Of a DNA stretch of 64,000 nt, positions 18,620 through 27,321 are shown in pieces (position 1 is the stretch's first letter; every line of letters begins with the position of its first letter). The position numbers and the translations under genes are program-made. The notes under the pieces are model-generated. The model had not been told where the DNA came from. It saw only the letters and a list, made by a program, of their open reading frames with translations, and did not search any database. Source of the stretch: CAZEHJ01 sp964512485 (GTDB lineage: Bacteria; Bacteroidota; Rhodothermia; Rhodothermales; UBA10348); the NCBI GenBank assembly GCA_964512485.1, contig CAZEHJ010000008.1, positions 1 through 64,000 of the forward strand, in the 5' to 3' direction.

Positions 18620-20118
18620 GCGTACGGCTGACCATAACGGATCTGTATTCAGATTTGAAGGCGTCGATGGAGTCCCTGGCGCAGGATTCGTCGGCGGTAT
18701 CTGCATCCAGAAGAACGCTTGAGAAAAGGATTGAAGGCGGCGAAGCGACGTACGGCGTGAATACGGGGTTCGGAAAGCTCGCAAACAAAAGGGTTTCAGA
18801 CGACAAGCTTTCCGACCTTCAACGAAATCTGCTGGTAAGCCATGCAGTCGGTGTCGGGGATTCCGTTCCTCGTGACATCACCCGCATCATGCTGGGGCTG
18901 AAGGTCCATTCTCTTGGGCTAGGTTTTTCGGGCGTTTCTGAAGGTACGTTCGCCAGGCTCCTGGCGATGGCTCGCGCAGACCTGTTGCCCGTCGTGCCAT
19001 CACGAGGAAGCGTAGGTGCATCAGGGGACCTGGCGCCTCTGGCTCACATGGCCCTCCCATTGCTGGGGCAAGGCTTCTTCTGGGGAGAGGACGGCTCAAA
19101 GAGACCAGCTGCACAGGTATTGGCTGCCATCAAATGGGATCCGATCACGCTCGCCGCCAAGGACGGTCTGAGCCTGATCAACGGAACCCAGTTCATGGCA
19201 GCGTACGGCGCCTACATTTTACATCGTGCTACAAAGCTGGTTCGAACCGCAGACATTCTGGCGTCGATGAGCCTTGAAGCCCTTCAAGGTTCGAATCATC
19301 CATTTGACGCAAGGGTGCACGACATCCGGCCGCATGTAGGTCAGAAAAATGTCGCTCGCAACGTTCGAACCCTTCTCGAGGACAGCGAAATACTCGAATC
19401 ACATCGTGATTGTGGAAAGGTGCAGGACCCGTACTGTTTGAGATGTGTCCCTCAGGTTCACGGTGCCAGCCGAGATGCGCTTTCACACGCGGTCGAGATA
19501 TTGGAGATCGAAATGAATTCGGTCACTGACAACCCGCTCGTTTTTGACGATGGAGAAGTGATCAGCGGAGGCAACTTCCACGGACAGCCGCTCGCGCTGG
19601 TGATGGATTATGCTGCGATCGCGTTGGCGGAACTGGCGTCCATTTCTGAACGGCGGACCTATCTGTTGCTCGAAGGTCACGACGGTCTTCCGCGTTTGTT
19701 GATGCAGGAGACCGGACTCAATTCCGGATTCATGATTCCGCAATACACGGCGGCCGCCTTGGTGTCAGAGAACAAGGTCCTCTGTCACCCGGCATCGGTC
19801 GATTCGATTCCAACCTCACTCGGCCAGGAAGATCACGTTTCGATGGGGAGCATTTCGGCGGTCAAGCTCCTGCAGGTCCTGGAAAACGTTCAGCATGTCT
19901 TCGCGATCGAACTGCTCACGGCGGCACAGGCTCTTGACTACCGTTCTCCCTTGCGTCCGGGACGCGGCGTGGATATTGCGCACAAGCTTATTCGAGAACA
20001 CATCCCGCACAGGGAAAAGGACTACCTCTTCCAGGAAGATCTCGAACCGAGCGTCAAGTTGGTCAAATCGTCTACACTTCAGAAAGCCGTGGAAGCGGGG
20101 GGTAATCGTCTTGTCTGA
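18616..20118 (+). CDS. hutH: Histidine ammonia-lyase
   Basis: A 500-residue lyase that deaminates histidine to urocanate. The MIO prosthetic group forms from the Ala-Ser-Gly at residues 135-137 in RGSVGASGDLAPLAHM. Tyr46 in TYGVNTGFG is the conserved catalytic tyrosine, and later signatures are TDNPLVF and GGNFHGQPLAL. The start overlaps hutU by 4 nt, so translation is coupled. The 3' end overlaps the proposed TTG start of hutI by 8 nt. Confidence 0.95.
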   Translation: MSVRLTITDLYSDLKASMESLAQDSSAVSASRRTLEKRIEGGEATYGVNTGFGKLANKRVSDDKLSDLQRNLLVSHAVGVGDSVPRDITRIMLGLKVHSLGLGFSGVSEGTFARLLAMARADLLPVVPSRGSVGASGDLAPLAHMALPLLGQGFFWGEDGSKRPAAQVLAAIKWDPITLAAKDGLSLINGTQFMAAYGAYILHRATKLVRTADILASMSLEALQGSNHPFDARVHDIRPHVGQKNVARNVRTLLEDSEILESHRDCGKVQDPYCLRCVPQVHGASRDALSHAVEILEIEMNSVTDNPLVFDDGEVISGGNFHGQPLALVMDYAAIALAELASISERRTYLLLEGHDGLPRLLMQETGLNSGFMIPQYTAAALVSENKVLCHPASVDSIPTSLGQEDHVSMGSISAVKLLQVLENVQHVFAIELLTAAQALDYRSPLRPGRGVDIAHKLIREHIPHREKDYLFQEDLEPSVKLVKSSTLQKAVEAGGNRLV

Positions 20119-21358
20119 TTCTGGCGTCTTGTCTGATATTGGATTTCTGGCGCAGTGCCGTGACGAGGGCGCACAGTCGGACATTCAACCGTTGCGCGAC
20201 GCCGCTATCGGTTGGTCAAATGGTCGGATCGATTTTGTTGGCCCTGAGACGGACCTCCCATTTGAATTGAGGGAGAGAGCAACACATTCTGCCTCCGGAC
20301 GCACCGTGATTCCGGGGCTGGTCGACTGCCACACCCACCTTGGATTTGGTGGCTGGCGCGCGGACGAATTCCGCATGCGAATTGAGGGGAAAAGCTATCT
20401 GGATATCGCGGCTTCCGGCGGAGGAATCCGCAAGACCATGGCGCAGACCCGCGCGGCGTCGGAAGAAGACCTCCTTCGTCATTGCCGCACGTATCTGGAG
20501 AGGTACCTGAGGCTCGGGGTGACTGCAATCGAGTGCAAAACAGGATATGGTCTTTCGTTCGAAGAGGAGCTCAAACTTCTTCGGGTGTACCGGGAAATAG
20601 GCCTGGAATCGGCACTGGACGTCGTTTCGACCCTTCTGGCGGCCCATGTGGTCCCCGACTCAGAGGAATGTAACAAAAATTGTTACATTCAAATGATCTG
20701 TGACGAGTTGATTCCAGCCGTCGCCGCTGAGAAACTCGCTGAGTTCAACGATATTTTTGTCGAGGAAGGAGCCTTCTCGGCCGATGATGCCCGACGGGTT
20801 CTTGGCGCGGGGCAGGCTCATGGATTGAGAGCCAAACTGCACGTCGATCAGTTGGGCGATGGCGGTGGTGGAGCGCTGGCTTCAGAGTTGAAAGCAGTAA
20901 GTGCAGATCATCTGGAATACACTTCTGCAGGGGGGATGAAAGCGATGGCTGAGGCCGGTGTGATTGCAGTGTGTCTACCGTTCGCTTCTCTGTATCTGAA
21001 CCAGCCACCGATGAATGCCAGGTCTTTTATAGAGGCTGGTGCGAGCGTTGCCGTGGCAACTGATTTTAATCCGGGATCCGCGCCGAGCTTCGATCTTCCG
21101 TTGGCAATGATGCTGGCATGTACGATGAGCCGGATGACACCGGCCGAAGCACTCAAAGGGGCTACACTCCTGGCGGCTCGTGCCATTGAAAGAGACTCGC
21201 AATATGGTTCAATCGAAGTAGGCAAGCGGGCCAACTTCGCCGAACTTTCTGTCGACGATGTCGATCATTGGATGTATCATTTCAGGCCCAACACCTGTGC
21301 GGCCACCTGGATTGACGGGCGACAGGTTTTTGACCAGAACCAGCGGCAGAACTCGTAA
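20111..21358 (+). CDS. hutI: Imidazolonepropionase
   Basis: An amidohydrolase of 415 residues that opens imidazolonepropionate to N-formiminoglutamate. The first metal site is VDCHTHLGFGGWRADEF, followed by GGGIRKTMAQTRAAS, LHVDQLGDGGG and the late metal Asp in VATDFNPGSAPS. The reading frame is open back into hutH; a TTG at 20111, overlapping the hutH stop and preceded by a G-rich stretch, gives the normal family length, so it is preferred over the earlier ATG. An internal inverted repeat lies at 20666-20690. No hutF, hutG or ftcD for the last step is present in the window. Confidence 0.92.
   Translation: MSDSGVLSDIGFLAQCRDEGAQSDIQPLRDAAIGWSNGRIDFVGPETDLPFELRERATHSASGRTVIPGLVDCHTHLGFGGWRADEFRMRIEGKSYLDIAASGGGIRKTMAQTRAASEEDLLRHCRTYLERYLRLGVTAIECKTGYGLSFEEELKLLRVYREIGLESALDVVSTLLAAHVVPDSEECNKNCYIQMICDELIPAVAAEKLAEFNDIFVEEGAFSADDARRVLGAGQAHGLRAKLHVDQLGDGGGGALASELKAVSADHLEYTSAGGMKAMAEAGVIAVCLPFASLYLNQPPMNARSFIEAGASVAVATDFNPGSAPSFDLPLAMMLACTMSRMTPAEALKGATLLAARAIERDSQYGSIEVGKRANFAELSVDDVDHWMYHFRPNTCAATWIDGRQVFDQNQRQNS
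20666..20690. repeat. Perfect inverted repeat inside hutI
   Basis: GAATGTAACA and its exact complement flank a 5-nt AAAAT spacer. The repeat encodes the E-C-N-K-N-C-Y-I-Q stretch of HutI. Ten perfect pairs are more than expected by chance at one spot, but the protein shows no length change there. Confidence 0.6.
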
Positions 21359-21365
21359 GCGAAGA

Positions 21366-21851
21366 ATGAAGATCACGATCATCACTACCGGCGGCACCAT
21401 CGACAAAGTGTACTTCGATGCCAAGAGTGATTACCAGATTGGAGATCCTCAGGTGAAGAAGATTCTGGATCGTGTTGGTTCGACCGTGTCCTACGATGTC
21501 ATTGAACTGTTCCACAAGGACAGTCTCGAACTGACCGAAGAAGACCGTGCCGGTATCGTCGATGCTGCGGCTTCGAGTGATGTCGACAGAGTTGTGATCA
21601 CCCATGGCACGGACACCATGGTTCAAACCGCCAAAGCCCTCAAGAAGGTGTCCGAAACGAAGACTGTCGTGCTGGTGGGCTCGCTCACACCCGCCAGATT
21701 TCGTGAGAGCGATGCGGAGTTCAATATTGGCGTGGCCATCGGGGCGGTTCAGTCGCTACCGCATGGGATTTATCTGGCCATGAACGGCAAAATATTTCAT
21801 CCGGAGAACGTGCGGAAAAACCGGGATGCGAACCGCTTCGAGGAAATCTGA
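21366..21851 (+). CDS. Short asparaginase-like protein (N-terminal domain only)
   Basis: A 161-residue protein matching only the N-terminal domain of L-asparaginases (usual length 320-350). The catalytic set is nevertheless complete: Thr11 in TTGGTID, Thr82-Asp83 in HGTDT and Lys99 in TKTVVLVG. The ATG at 21366 is 7 bp after hutI, and no upstream start fits the family. Such one-domain asparaginase homologues occur in Bacteroidota and are of unclear substrate. Its position as last gene of the hut operon suggests an amide- or amidine-hydrolysing role near histidine degradation, but this is inference. It is not a frameshifted remnant: no C-terminal half follows. Confidence 0.8.
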   Translation: MKITIITTGGTIDKVYFDAKSDYQIGDPQVKKILDRVGSTVSYDVIELFHKDSLELTEEDRAGIVDAAASSDVDRVVITHGTDTMVQTAKALKKVSETKTVVLVGSLTPARFRESDAEFNIGVAIGAVQSLPHGIYLAMNGKIFHPENVRKNRDANRFEEI

Positions 21852-21854
21852 CCC

Positions 21855-21884
21855 CGCACGAATTGTGGGGGATCCCCCGTTTTT
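21855..21884 (+). terminator. Possible terminator of the hut operon
   Basis: Just past the asparaginase-like stop there are two mutually exclusive GC stems (CCCCGCA with TGTGGGG, and GGGG with CCCC) followed by GTTTTTA. It is weak but correctly placed between the operon and the next secreted protein gene. Confidence 0.4.
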
Positions 21885-21953
21885 ACCTCGCATCGCCTAC
21901 TTGAGGTGTTTAGATTTGTAGTTAGTACAGGAGTTATCCTGTTCGAAACCGCC

Positions 21954-23489
21954 ATGAAACATCTCAAACTCAAGATCCCCATCGCAATTCTGGCCGGCCT
22001 GTCGATTTCAACGACGGCTTGGGCGCAGTCGAGTCCACAAGACGCAGTTTCGGGCATGTGCGTAACCGAAAATGTCCAAGCAGCATTTTTGCCGCCCGAT
22101 AATGTCGACGAACCGATATTTGCCGTCTTCGATGGATCACGATACAAGAAAGCTGCATCAATCGGGCAGTACCAGGCCACTGCGCCGGCCAACGTGTTTC
22201 TGAACAACCCGTTTGATGTGCAGCCTGTCGAAGTCGTGCTCGAAGGGTTGATTGGAGATGGATTAACTCTGGAAGGGGAATATGTACGCGCGGGCAGCGA
22301 AAGAATTGATGGTTTTGAAGTGGCGACGACGGGGATCGATGGGGCTGACTACAGGTTTGAAGCCGATACAACTGACATAAAACTGTGCAATACGGATCTA
22401 TCCAGATGTCCTCAGTTTGATGCCGTGAACGTGTACTACCACATTGACCGATTCGTGCGTGATTTTTGGATTGACAGAATGGGCGTGGATATCTCGTTTC
22501 AAGCCAATGCCCGTGTTCATATCGGCGGAGATGGAGCCGCCGCTCAACCAGATGAAAGGAGTCTGATTTTTAAGGTCGGCAACATTTTCAATAAGAACGC
22601 GGCACTGTCCAACGATCTCATTTATCATGAGTATACCCATCTTGTAACCTGGGCACTGGGGTTTGAAGTTGATTCAGGAGGGCCTGATGAACCGCTTGCA
22701 CTCTCAGAGGGTTACGCGGATTACTTCGCTGCCACGTATACAGATGGTCCACGTATTGGAGATTGGGTGGTGACGTGCCCTCCTCGTCAACTTTGCATTG
22801 ATGACGAGGATCGCGACAACGACCTGGAAATCAGGCATCTTGGAGTAGATGCGACGATCTGGAACTGGAATTTTGGATTGCCGGACGCGGGTCTCGAATA
22901 CGGATTTTGTCTCCGCTATCATGAACTGGATCAAAAGTGTAAGGACAGTTACAATAACACTCAGCCACGCTATGTGTGGGGCATGATCTGGGCCGCCATG
23001 CTGTGGGATCTCCGACAGGAAGTTGGTGCCGATGTCGCTGACTTTCTCATCGTGGATGCCATCCGCAGACATTCTTCAGTCGCTTCGTTTGCAGAAGCAA
23101 CCGTGAATCTCATCGAGGCCGAAAACTCGTTATTTAACGGTCTTCACAGGGATGCTCTGGAGCGGGCACTCACCGGAAGGGGTTTTCCCGTGACGGCTAC
23201 AGCGGTTGAAGACGAACCAGAATTGCCCGAAGGATTGGATATCCAGGTTTGGCCAAATCCGTCAACTGAACGCGCACAGGTGTCTTTCAAAACGGTACGA
23301 TCGGGAGAATGGAATTGGAGAATGGTCGATATGACCGGTCGCATCGTCCTCTCTGGAGGTGGCCAATCCGCATCCGGAGAGTCAACCCTGACCCTGGACA
23401 CGGCGGCTGTCGCCCCTGGAGTGTATGTGATTCAGGTGCTGACAGGAGATCGGGTTTTGAACAAATCTCTTTCGATAGTTCGTCAATAG
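21954..23489 (+). CDS. Secreted zinc metallopeptidase with T9SS sorting domain
   Basis: A 511-residue exported protein. The ATG at 21954 gives MKHLKLKIPIAILAGLSIST and cleavage near AWAQS. The catalytic region shows YHEYTHLVTWALG (HExxH) and, about 40 residues later, PLALSEGYADYFAA with the third zinc ligand Glu, as in gluzincin peptidases of the M36/M4 kind. The last 85 residues form a type A T9SS sorting domain (IQVWPNPSTERAQVSF, DMTGRIVL, LDTAAVAPGVYVIQV). The protein is thus predicted to be exported by SecYEG and then by type IX secretion to the surface. Substrates are unknown. A GTG start 16 codons upstream is possible. Confidence 0.82.
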   Translation: MKHLKLKIPIAILAGLSISTTAWAQSSPQDAVSGMCVTENVQAAFLPPDNVDEPIFAVFDGSRYKKAASIGQYQATAPANVFLNNPFDVQPVEVVLEGLIGDGLTLEGEYVRAGSERIDGFEVATTGIDGADYRFEADTTDIKLCNTDLSRCPQFDAVNVYYHIDRFVRDFWIDRMGVDISFQANARVHIGGDGAAAQPDERSLIFKVGNIFNKNAALSNDLIYHEYTHLVTWALGFEVDSGGPDEPLALSEGYADYFAATYTDGPRIGDWVVTCPPRQLCIDDEDRDNDLEIRHLGVDATIWNWNFGLPDAGLEYGFCLRYHELDQKCKDSYNNTQPRYVWGMIWAAMLWDLRQEVGADVADFLIVDAIRRHSSVASFAEATVNLIEAENSLFNGLHRDALERALTGRGFPVTATAVEDEPELPEGLDIQVWPNPSTERAQVSFKTVRSGEWNWRMVDMTGRIVLSGGGQSASGESTLTLDTAAVAPGVYVIQVLTGDRVLNKSLSIVRQ

Positions 23490-23559
23490 GTCGTGATGCC
23501 TATTTTAGGCGCTCATCCCGGAACGCGTTTGAGCCATTCACCTTATTCGACATTGCCAG

Positions 23560-26214
23560 ATGACATCATTTCGCCCGTTATCCACCCGGAATCTGTTCGC
23601 GTTTCTGTTCTCAATGTTGCTGTTGACCGCAACGACCCAGGCCCAGGAAACGCTGATTCCAGCCCATTTCGATTTCGAACCTGACGTCTCTCGTGATGCA
23701 GCCGTTCCTTCTCCAGAATCTTACCTCGGTTATGAGATCGGTGCCGAATACACCATCTATGCCGATGTGGTCTCCTACATCAAGGCGGTTGCGGCTGCTT
23801 CGGATCGGGTGACGATTAAGGAATACGGGCGCACCTATGAAAACAGACCGCTGTTTGCGCTCTTTATCACCTCCCCACAGAATCATGATCGACTGGACGA
23901 TATCAGGCAGGCGAATCTTCGACTTTCAGATTCGGATCTGAGTGACTCGGATGCGCAGCAGATTATCGCCGACAACCCGGTGATCACTTGGCTCAGCTAC
24001 AACGTGCACGGAAACGAACCGTCCAGCACGGAAGCGGCTATGGAGGTCCTCTATCTTCTGGCATCCGGCACTTCCGCCGAAATCGAACACCTGCTGGATG
24101 AATCCGTCGTGATCGTGGACCCAACCATCAATCCGGACGGTCGAGATCGTTATGTCTACTGGTACAAGTCCATGCAGGCCAATCAGCTTCGGACCAGTTC
24201 ATCTGATGCCGAACACGTGGAGCCCTGGCCGGGTGGACGAACGAACCACTACTGGTTTGATCTGAATCGTGACTGGATGTGGCTGGTGCACCCGGAATCG
24301 CGCGGACGTATTGCTCTTTATCAAGAGTGGTTGCCCCAGGTTCACATGGACTACCATGAGCAGGGATTCAACAACAACTATTTCACGATGCCGGGCAAGG
24401 CACCCCGGAATCTGAATCTGCCCGACGACTATGAGAAGTGGGCTGACGTCTTTGGGCGCGCCAGCGGCGAAGCGCTGGCGCGCAATCAGGTGAACTATTT
24501 CACCCGCGAGTCCTTCGAGTTTTTCTATCCCGGATATGGGTCATCCTATCCGAGCGTCATGGGATCCATTGGAATGCTGTCTGAACAGGGTGGTCATAGC
24601 CGCGGTGGACGCGCCGTCGAAACGAATGACGGATACATTCTGACTCTTCGCCAGCGTGCTTTCGACCATTTTTCCACGTCCATGGCCGTGGCGAGGGCGT
24701 CCGTAGCCAATCGGCAAGAACTCCTTACCTATTTCCGCACGTTTTTTGATCCCTCCACAACCAACAATCAGGCGAGCGCCTACATCATTCCCGATGACGG
24801 CGGCAACGGATATGTGGGCGACGTCATCAAGCTGCTCCTGAGTCACAATATCGAAGTAGAACGGGCGACGGAATCGTTCACGCTGGATGCCTATGACTAC
24901 TGGGACGCGGCTTCGTCGAGGCAGACCTTCGCAGCCGGTTCCTACATCGTTCGCACCGATCAGGACAGACATGTCATGGTCAACACGCTCATGCAGCGCC
25001 AGATGGAAATTGAATCTCTGGACATGTATGACATGTCAACATGGTCCGTCCCACTCGCGTACAACCTGACGGGTGCCGCGTGGACGGAAGCCTCCCTGCG
25101 GATAGCCACGGAAACTGTAACTGATTCGCCGGTTCGTGCCAGTGGCGTCACAGGAGCGAATGCAGAATATGGATACGTGATCGACTGGCGACAGCGCCAC
25201 GCTCCGAAAGCACTCGGAATGCTCTGGGAGGCCGGTTACAACGTTCGCGCAGCCCGCAAGACGTTTGGAGTCGGAGATCGTGACTTTTCCGTAGGCTCGA
25301 TCATCGTTCTCAAAGGACGCAACCGTGATCTGAGTGAGCGAATTGAATCAGATATGGACCGAATCGCCGATGAAGCAGGTGTTTCTGTCTACGGTTACGA
25401 TGTGTCTCGCGTCGACCGCGGAATGGACCTGGCGTCGGCCAGCGCACGTGTGGTCGAGAAGCCTAATGTGGCTCTGATGATCGACTCACCGTTCTCTTCT
25501 GAAACGGCAGGCCAGCTCTGGTTCATGTTTGATCACTGGATCGAATACGGTGTAGATCGCATTCGCGGAAGCTCGTTTCCGAGTCTCGACCTGGACAAAT
25601 ACGATGTATTGATTCTGCCGCCGGGCAACGCTTCATCCATGTTGGACAGTGTTCAGACCAAACGCGTGACGGACTGGGTCCGCGGCGGTGGAACGTTGAT
25701 CGGATCCGAGGGATCGGCATCCTTCCTGACCAAAGGGCGCAGTGGATTCACCAATGTGGAGCGAGCCTCCGCATCGACCGGCGATGAGAATAAGGACGAA
25801 GACAAGGACCCGATCGAAGACCGATTCTATACCCGATATGAAGATCGTTCCGACTCCTCGAACGTCTCGCGGATCTCGGGTTCGGCATTCAGGGCTGTTC
25901 TCGATAATTCCCATCCTCTTGCGGCTGGTATGCCGGATCAGTTATACACCTTGAAGTTTGGCTCAGACGCGCTGATGCCGTCGGCATCGGTACAGACAGT
26001 CGGCTATTACGACAAGAACGCGGCAACGGTACTTGCTTCGGGAGCCGTTTCGGATGAGAACCGTGACAAGATTGCAGGAAAGATGTTTGCAGGCGTGCAG
26101 TCGATGGGTTCAGGAAAGGTTATTTTCCTTCTCGACAAAACGCAGTATCGCATGTTCTGGGTCGGTCCCAGCAGGCTGATCGTAAACGCAATTATGCTGA
26201 TGCCAGGCATGTAA
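23560..26214 (+). CDS. Secreted M14 family zinc carboxypeptidase
   Basis: An 884-residue protein with a signal peptide (MTSFRPLSTRNLFAFLFSML, cleavage near TQAQE). The M14 metal site is NVHGNEPSSTEAA (His and Glu), with the third ligand His in LPQVHMDYHEQGFNN; the general acid Glu lies in IGMLSEQGGHS, and the NPDGRDR substrate loop is present. After the catalytic domain, residues about 400-880 include a glutamine-amidotransferase-like domain (KYDVLILPPGNASSML, VRGGGTLIGSEGSAS). This is a known layout for large periplasmic M14 proteins in Bacteroidota. It lacks a T9SS domain, unlike the upstream peptidase. A peptide-scavenging role is inferred. Confidence 0.87.
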   Translation: MTSFRPLSTRNLFAFLFSMLLLTATTQAQETLIPAHFDFEPDVSRDAAVPSPESYLGYEIGAEYTIYADVVSYIKAVAAASDRVTIKEYGRTYENRPLFALFITSPQNHDRLDDIRQANLRLSDSDLSDSDAQQIIADNPVITWLSYNVHGNEPSSTEAAMEVLYLLASGTSAEIEHLLDESVVIVDPTINPDGRDRYVYWYKSMQANQLRTSSSDAEHVEPWPGGRTNHYWFDLNRDWMWLVHPESRGRIALYQEWLPQVHMDYHEQGFNNNYFTMPGKAPRNLNLPDDYEKWADVFGRASGEALARNQVNYFTRESFEFFYPGYGSSYPSVMGSIGMLSEQGGHSRGGRAVETNDGYILTLRQRAFDHFSTSMAVARASVANRQELLTYFRTFFDPSTTNNQASAYIIPDDGGNGYVGDVIKLLLSHNIEVERATESFTLDAYDYWDAASSRQTFAAGSYIVRTDQDRHVMVNTLMQRQMEIESLDMYDMSTWSVPLAYNLTGAAWTEASLRIATETVTDSPVRASGVTGANAEYGYVIDWRQRHAPKALGMLWEAGYNVRAARKTFGVGDRDFSVGSIIVLKGRNRDLSERIESDMDRIADEAGVSVYGYDVSRVDRGMDLASASARVVEKPNVALMIDSPFSSETAGQLWFMFDHWIEYGVDRIRGSSFPSLDLDKYDVLILPPGNASSMLDSVQTKRVTDWVRGGGTLIGSEGSASFLTKGRSGFTNVERASASTGDENKDEDKDPIEDRFYTRYEDRSDSSNVSRISGSAFRAVLDNSHPLAAGMPDQLYTLKFGSDALMPSASVQTVGYYDKNAATVLASGAVSDENRDKIAGKMFAGVQSMGSGKVIFLLDKTQYRMFWVGPSRLIVNAIMLMPGM

Positions 26215-26218
26215 TCGA

Positions 26219-26242
26219 CACGCTGAAAGTGGCACGCTGAAA
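26219..26242. repeat. Tandem repeat at the edge of assembly gap 1
   Basis: One 14-bp unit, CACGCTGAAAGTGG, plus the first 10 bp of a second copy run into the gap. Beyond the gap a degenerate relative (GTGGCACACCGAA) appears. The gap probably hides a short tandem array between the carboxypeptidase and ftsX. Confidence 0.6.
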
Positions 26243-26342
26243 NNNNNNNNNNNNNNNNNNNNNNNNNNNNNNNNNNNNNNNNNNNNNNNNNNNNNNNNNN
26301 NNNNNNNNNNNNNNNNNNNNNNNNNNNNNNNNNNNNNNNNNN
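26243..26342. other. Assembly gap 1 (100 N)
   Basis: Exactly 100 N, the usual placeholder of unknown length in scaffolds. The neighbouring genes are not interrupted. Confidence 0.99.
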
Positions 26343-26403
26343 AAAATGTGGCACACCGAATGCGGTGCAGTGCGGTCGGCTCGGAATAACTGAAACACCA
26401 GAT

Positions 26404-27279
26404 ATGATTCCATACCCGGTCAAAGAAGGATTTGCAGGATTCAAGCGGGCGACATTTTCGTCCGTTGCGGCAACGAGTGCCATGACCGTAGCTCTGGTTC
26501 TGGTTGGCCTTTTTACCATCGTGACCTGGAGGGCGCAAAGCGTTTCCGAGTGGCTCAAGCAGCGTGTAGGAGAGGTTGAGATTTTTCTGGAAGACACGAC
26601 TCCGGAGATCGCCGCCTCTCTGCATCTGAGGGCGCAGACCATGCCAGGCGTAGAGGAAGCGGCGTTTGTTTCGAAAGAGGAAGCTCAGGCGATTTTCCGA
26701 TCTGAATTCGGCGAGGAAGCGGAAGTGTTTTTCGACGAAGCATTCTTGCCTGCTTCGATTCGCGTGAGCGTCGAGCCTGCCTACATCAACACCGACAGCC
26801 TGAACGGGCTGGTGGCGGAGTTCTCGTCCTGGAATCGGGTTGAGGAAGTTCTTTACAATCGCCCGTTGCTTGCCAAGGTGCAGGGAAACCTTCGCCTGTT
26901 GACGATGATCGGTTCATCAATCGGACTCCTCGTCCTGTTCGCGTCAATTTTCCTCGTGGCGAACACGATCCGTTTGGCCATCTATTCGAGGCGCTTGATG
27001 ATCCGTACGATGAAACTGGTGGGCGCGACGGATTCGTTCGTTCGCATGCCTTTTGTTGTAGAAGGCATCATTCAAGGGGTGCTTTCGGCGGTCCTTGCGC
27101 TGTTCATACTCTGGGTTCTACAGGTCGTCATGAACGCCTACGTGCCTGGCCTGGTGGTCACCAGTTTTCTCGTGATGATGGCATTTTCAGGATCCCTGGT
27201 CGTAGCCGGATTCCTGTTGGGCTGGATCGGTTCAGAGAGCGCCGTCCGACGTTTCCTGAAGAACATTTCGCTTCATTGA
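26404..27279 (+). CDS. ftsX: Cell division protein FtsX
   Basis: A 291-residue membrane protein with FtsX topology: one helix near the N-terminus (SAMTVALVLVGLFTIVTW), a periplasmic domain of about 120 residues (VEIFLEDTTPEIAASLHLRA, VEEAAFVSKEEAQAIF), then three helices and a conserved cytoplasmic stretch ANTIRLAIYSRRLMIRTMKLVGA. FtsX pairs with the ATPase FtsE to control peptidoglycan hydrolases at the division septum. ftsE is not adjacent, which is common in Bacteroidota. The ATG at 26404 (MIPYPVKEGFAGFKRA) is chosen; a longer frame begins near the gap. Confidence 0.88.
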   Translation: MIPYPVKEGFAGFKRATFSSVAATSAMTVALVLVGLFTIVTWRAQSVSEWLKQRVGEVEIFLEDTTPEIAASLHLRAQTMPGVEEAAFVSKEEAQAIFRSEFGEEAEVFFDEAFLPASIRVSVEPAYINTDSLNGLVAEFSSWNRVEEVLYNRPLLAKVQGNLRLLTMIGSSIGLLVLFASIFLVANTIRLAIYSRRLMIRTMKLVGATDSFVRMPFVVEGIIQGVLSAVLALFILWVLQVVMNAYVPGLVVTSFLVMMAFSGSLVVAGFLLGWIGSESAVRRFLKNISLH

Positions 27280-27289
27280 AAACGAGTTT

Positions 27290-27312
27290 TTAAACCGGAG
27301 TAAACGGTTTAA
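27290..27312. promoter_or_regulatory. Palindromic operator candidate before the metal efflux operon
   Basis: TTAAACCG, seven bases, then CGGTTTAA: a perfect 8-bp dyad whose right end lies 9 bp before the GTG start of the small Cys/His-rich gene. It could bind a dimeric repressor, or form a short hairpin after ftsX. No regulator gene lies nearby, so the binding protein is unknown. Confidence 0.45.
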
Positions 27313-27321
27313 ATTGGTGGC

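Noticed and set aside
21366..21851. Broken asparaginase pseudogene
   Set aside because: Catalytic residues are intact, the frame is closed properly, and no remnant of the second domain follows in any frame.
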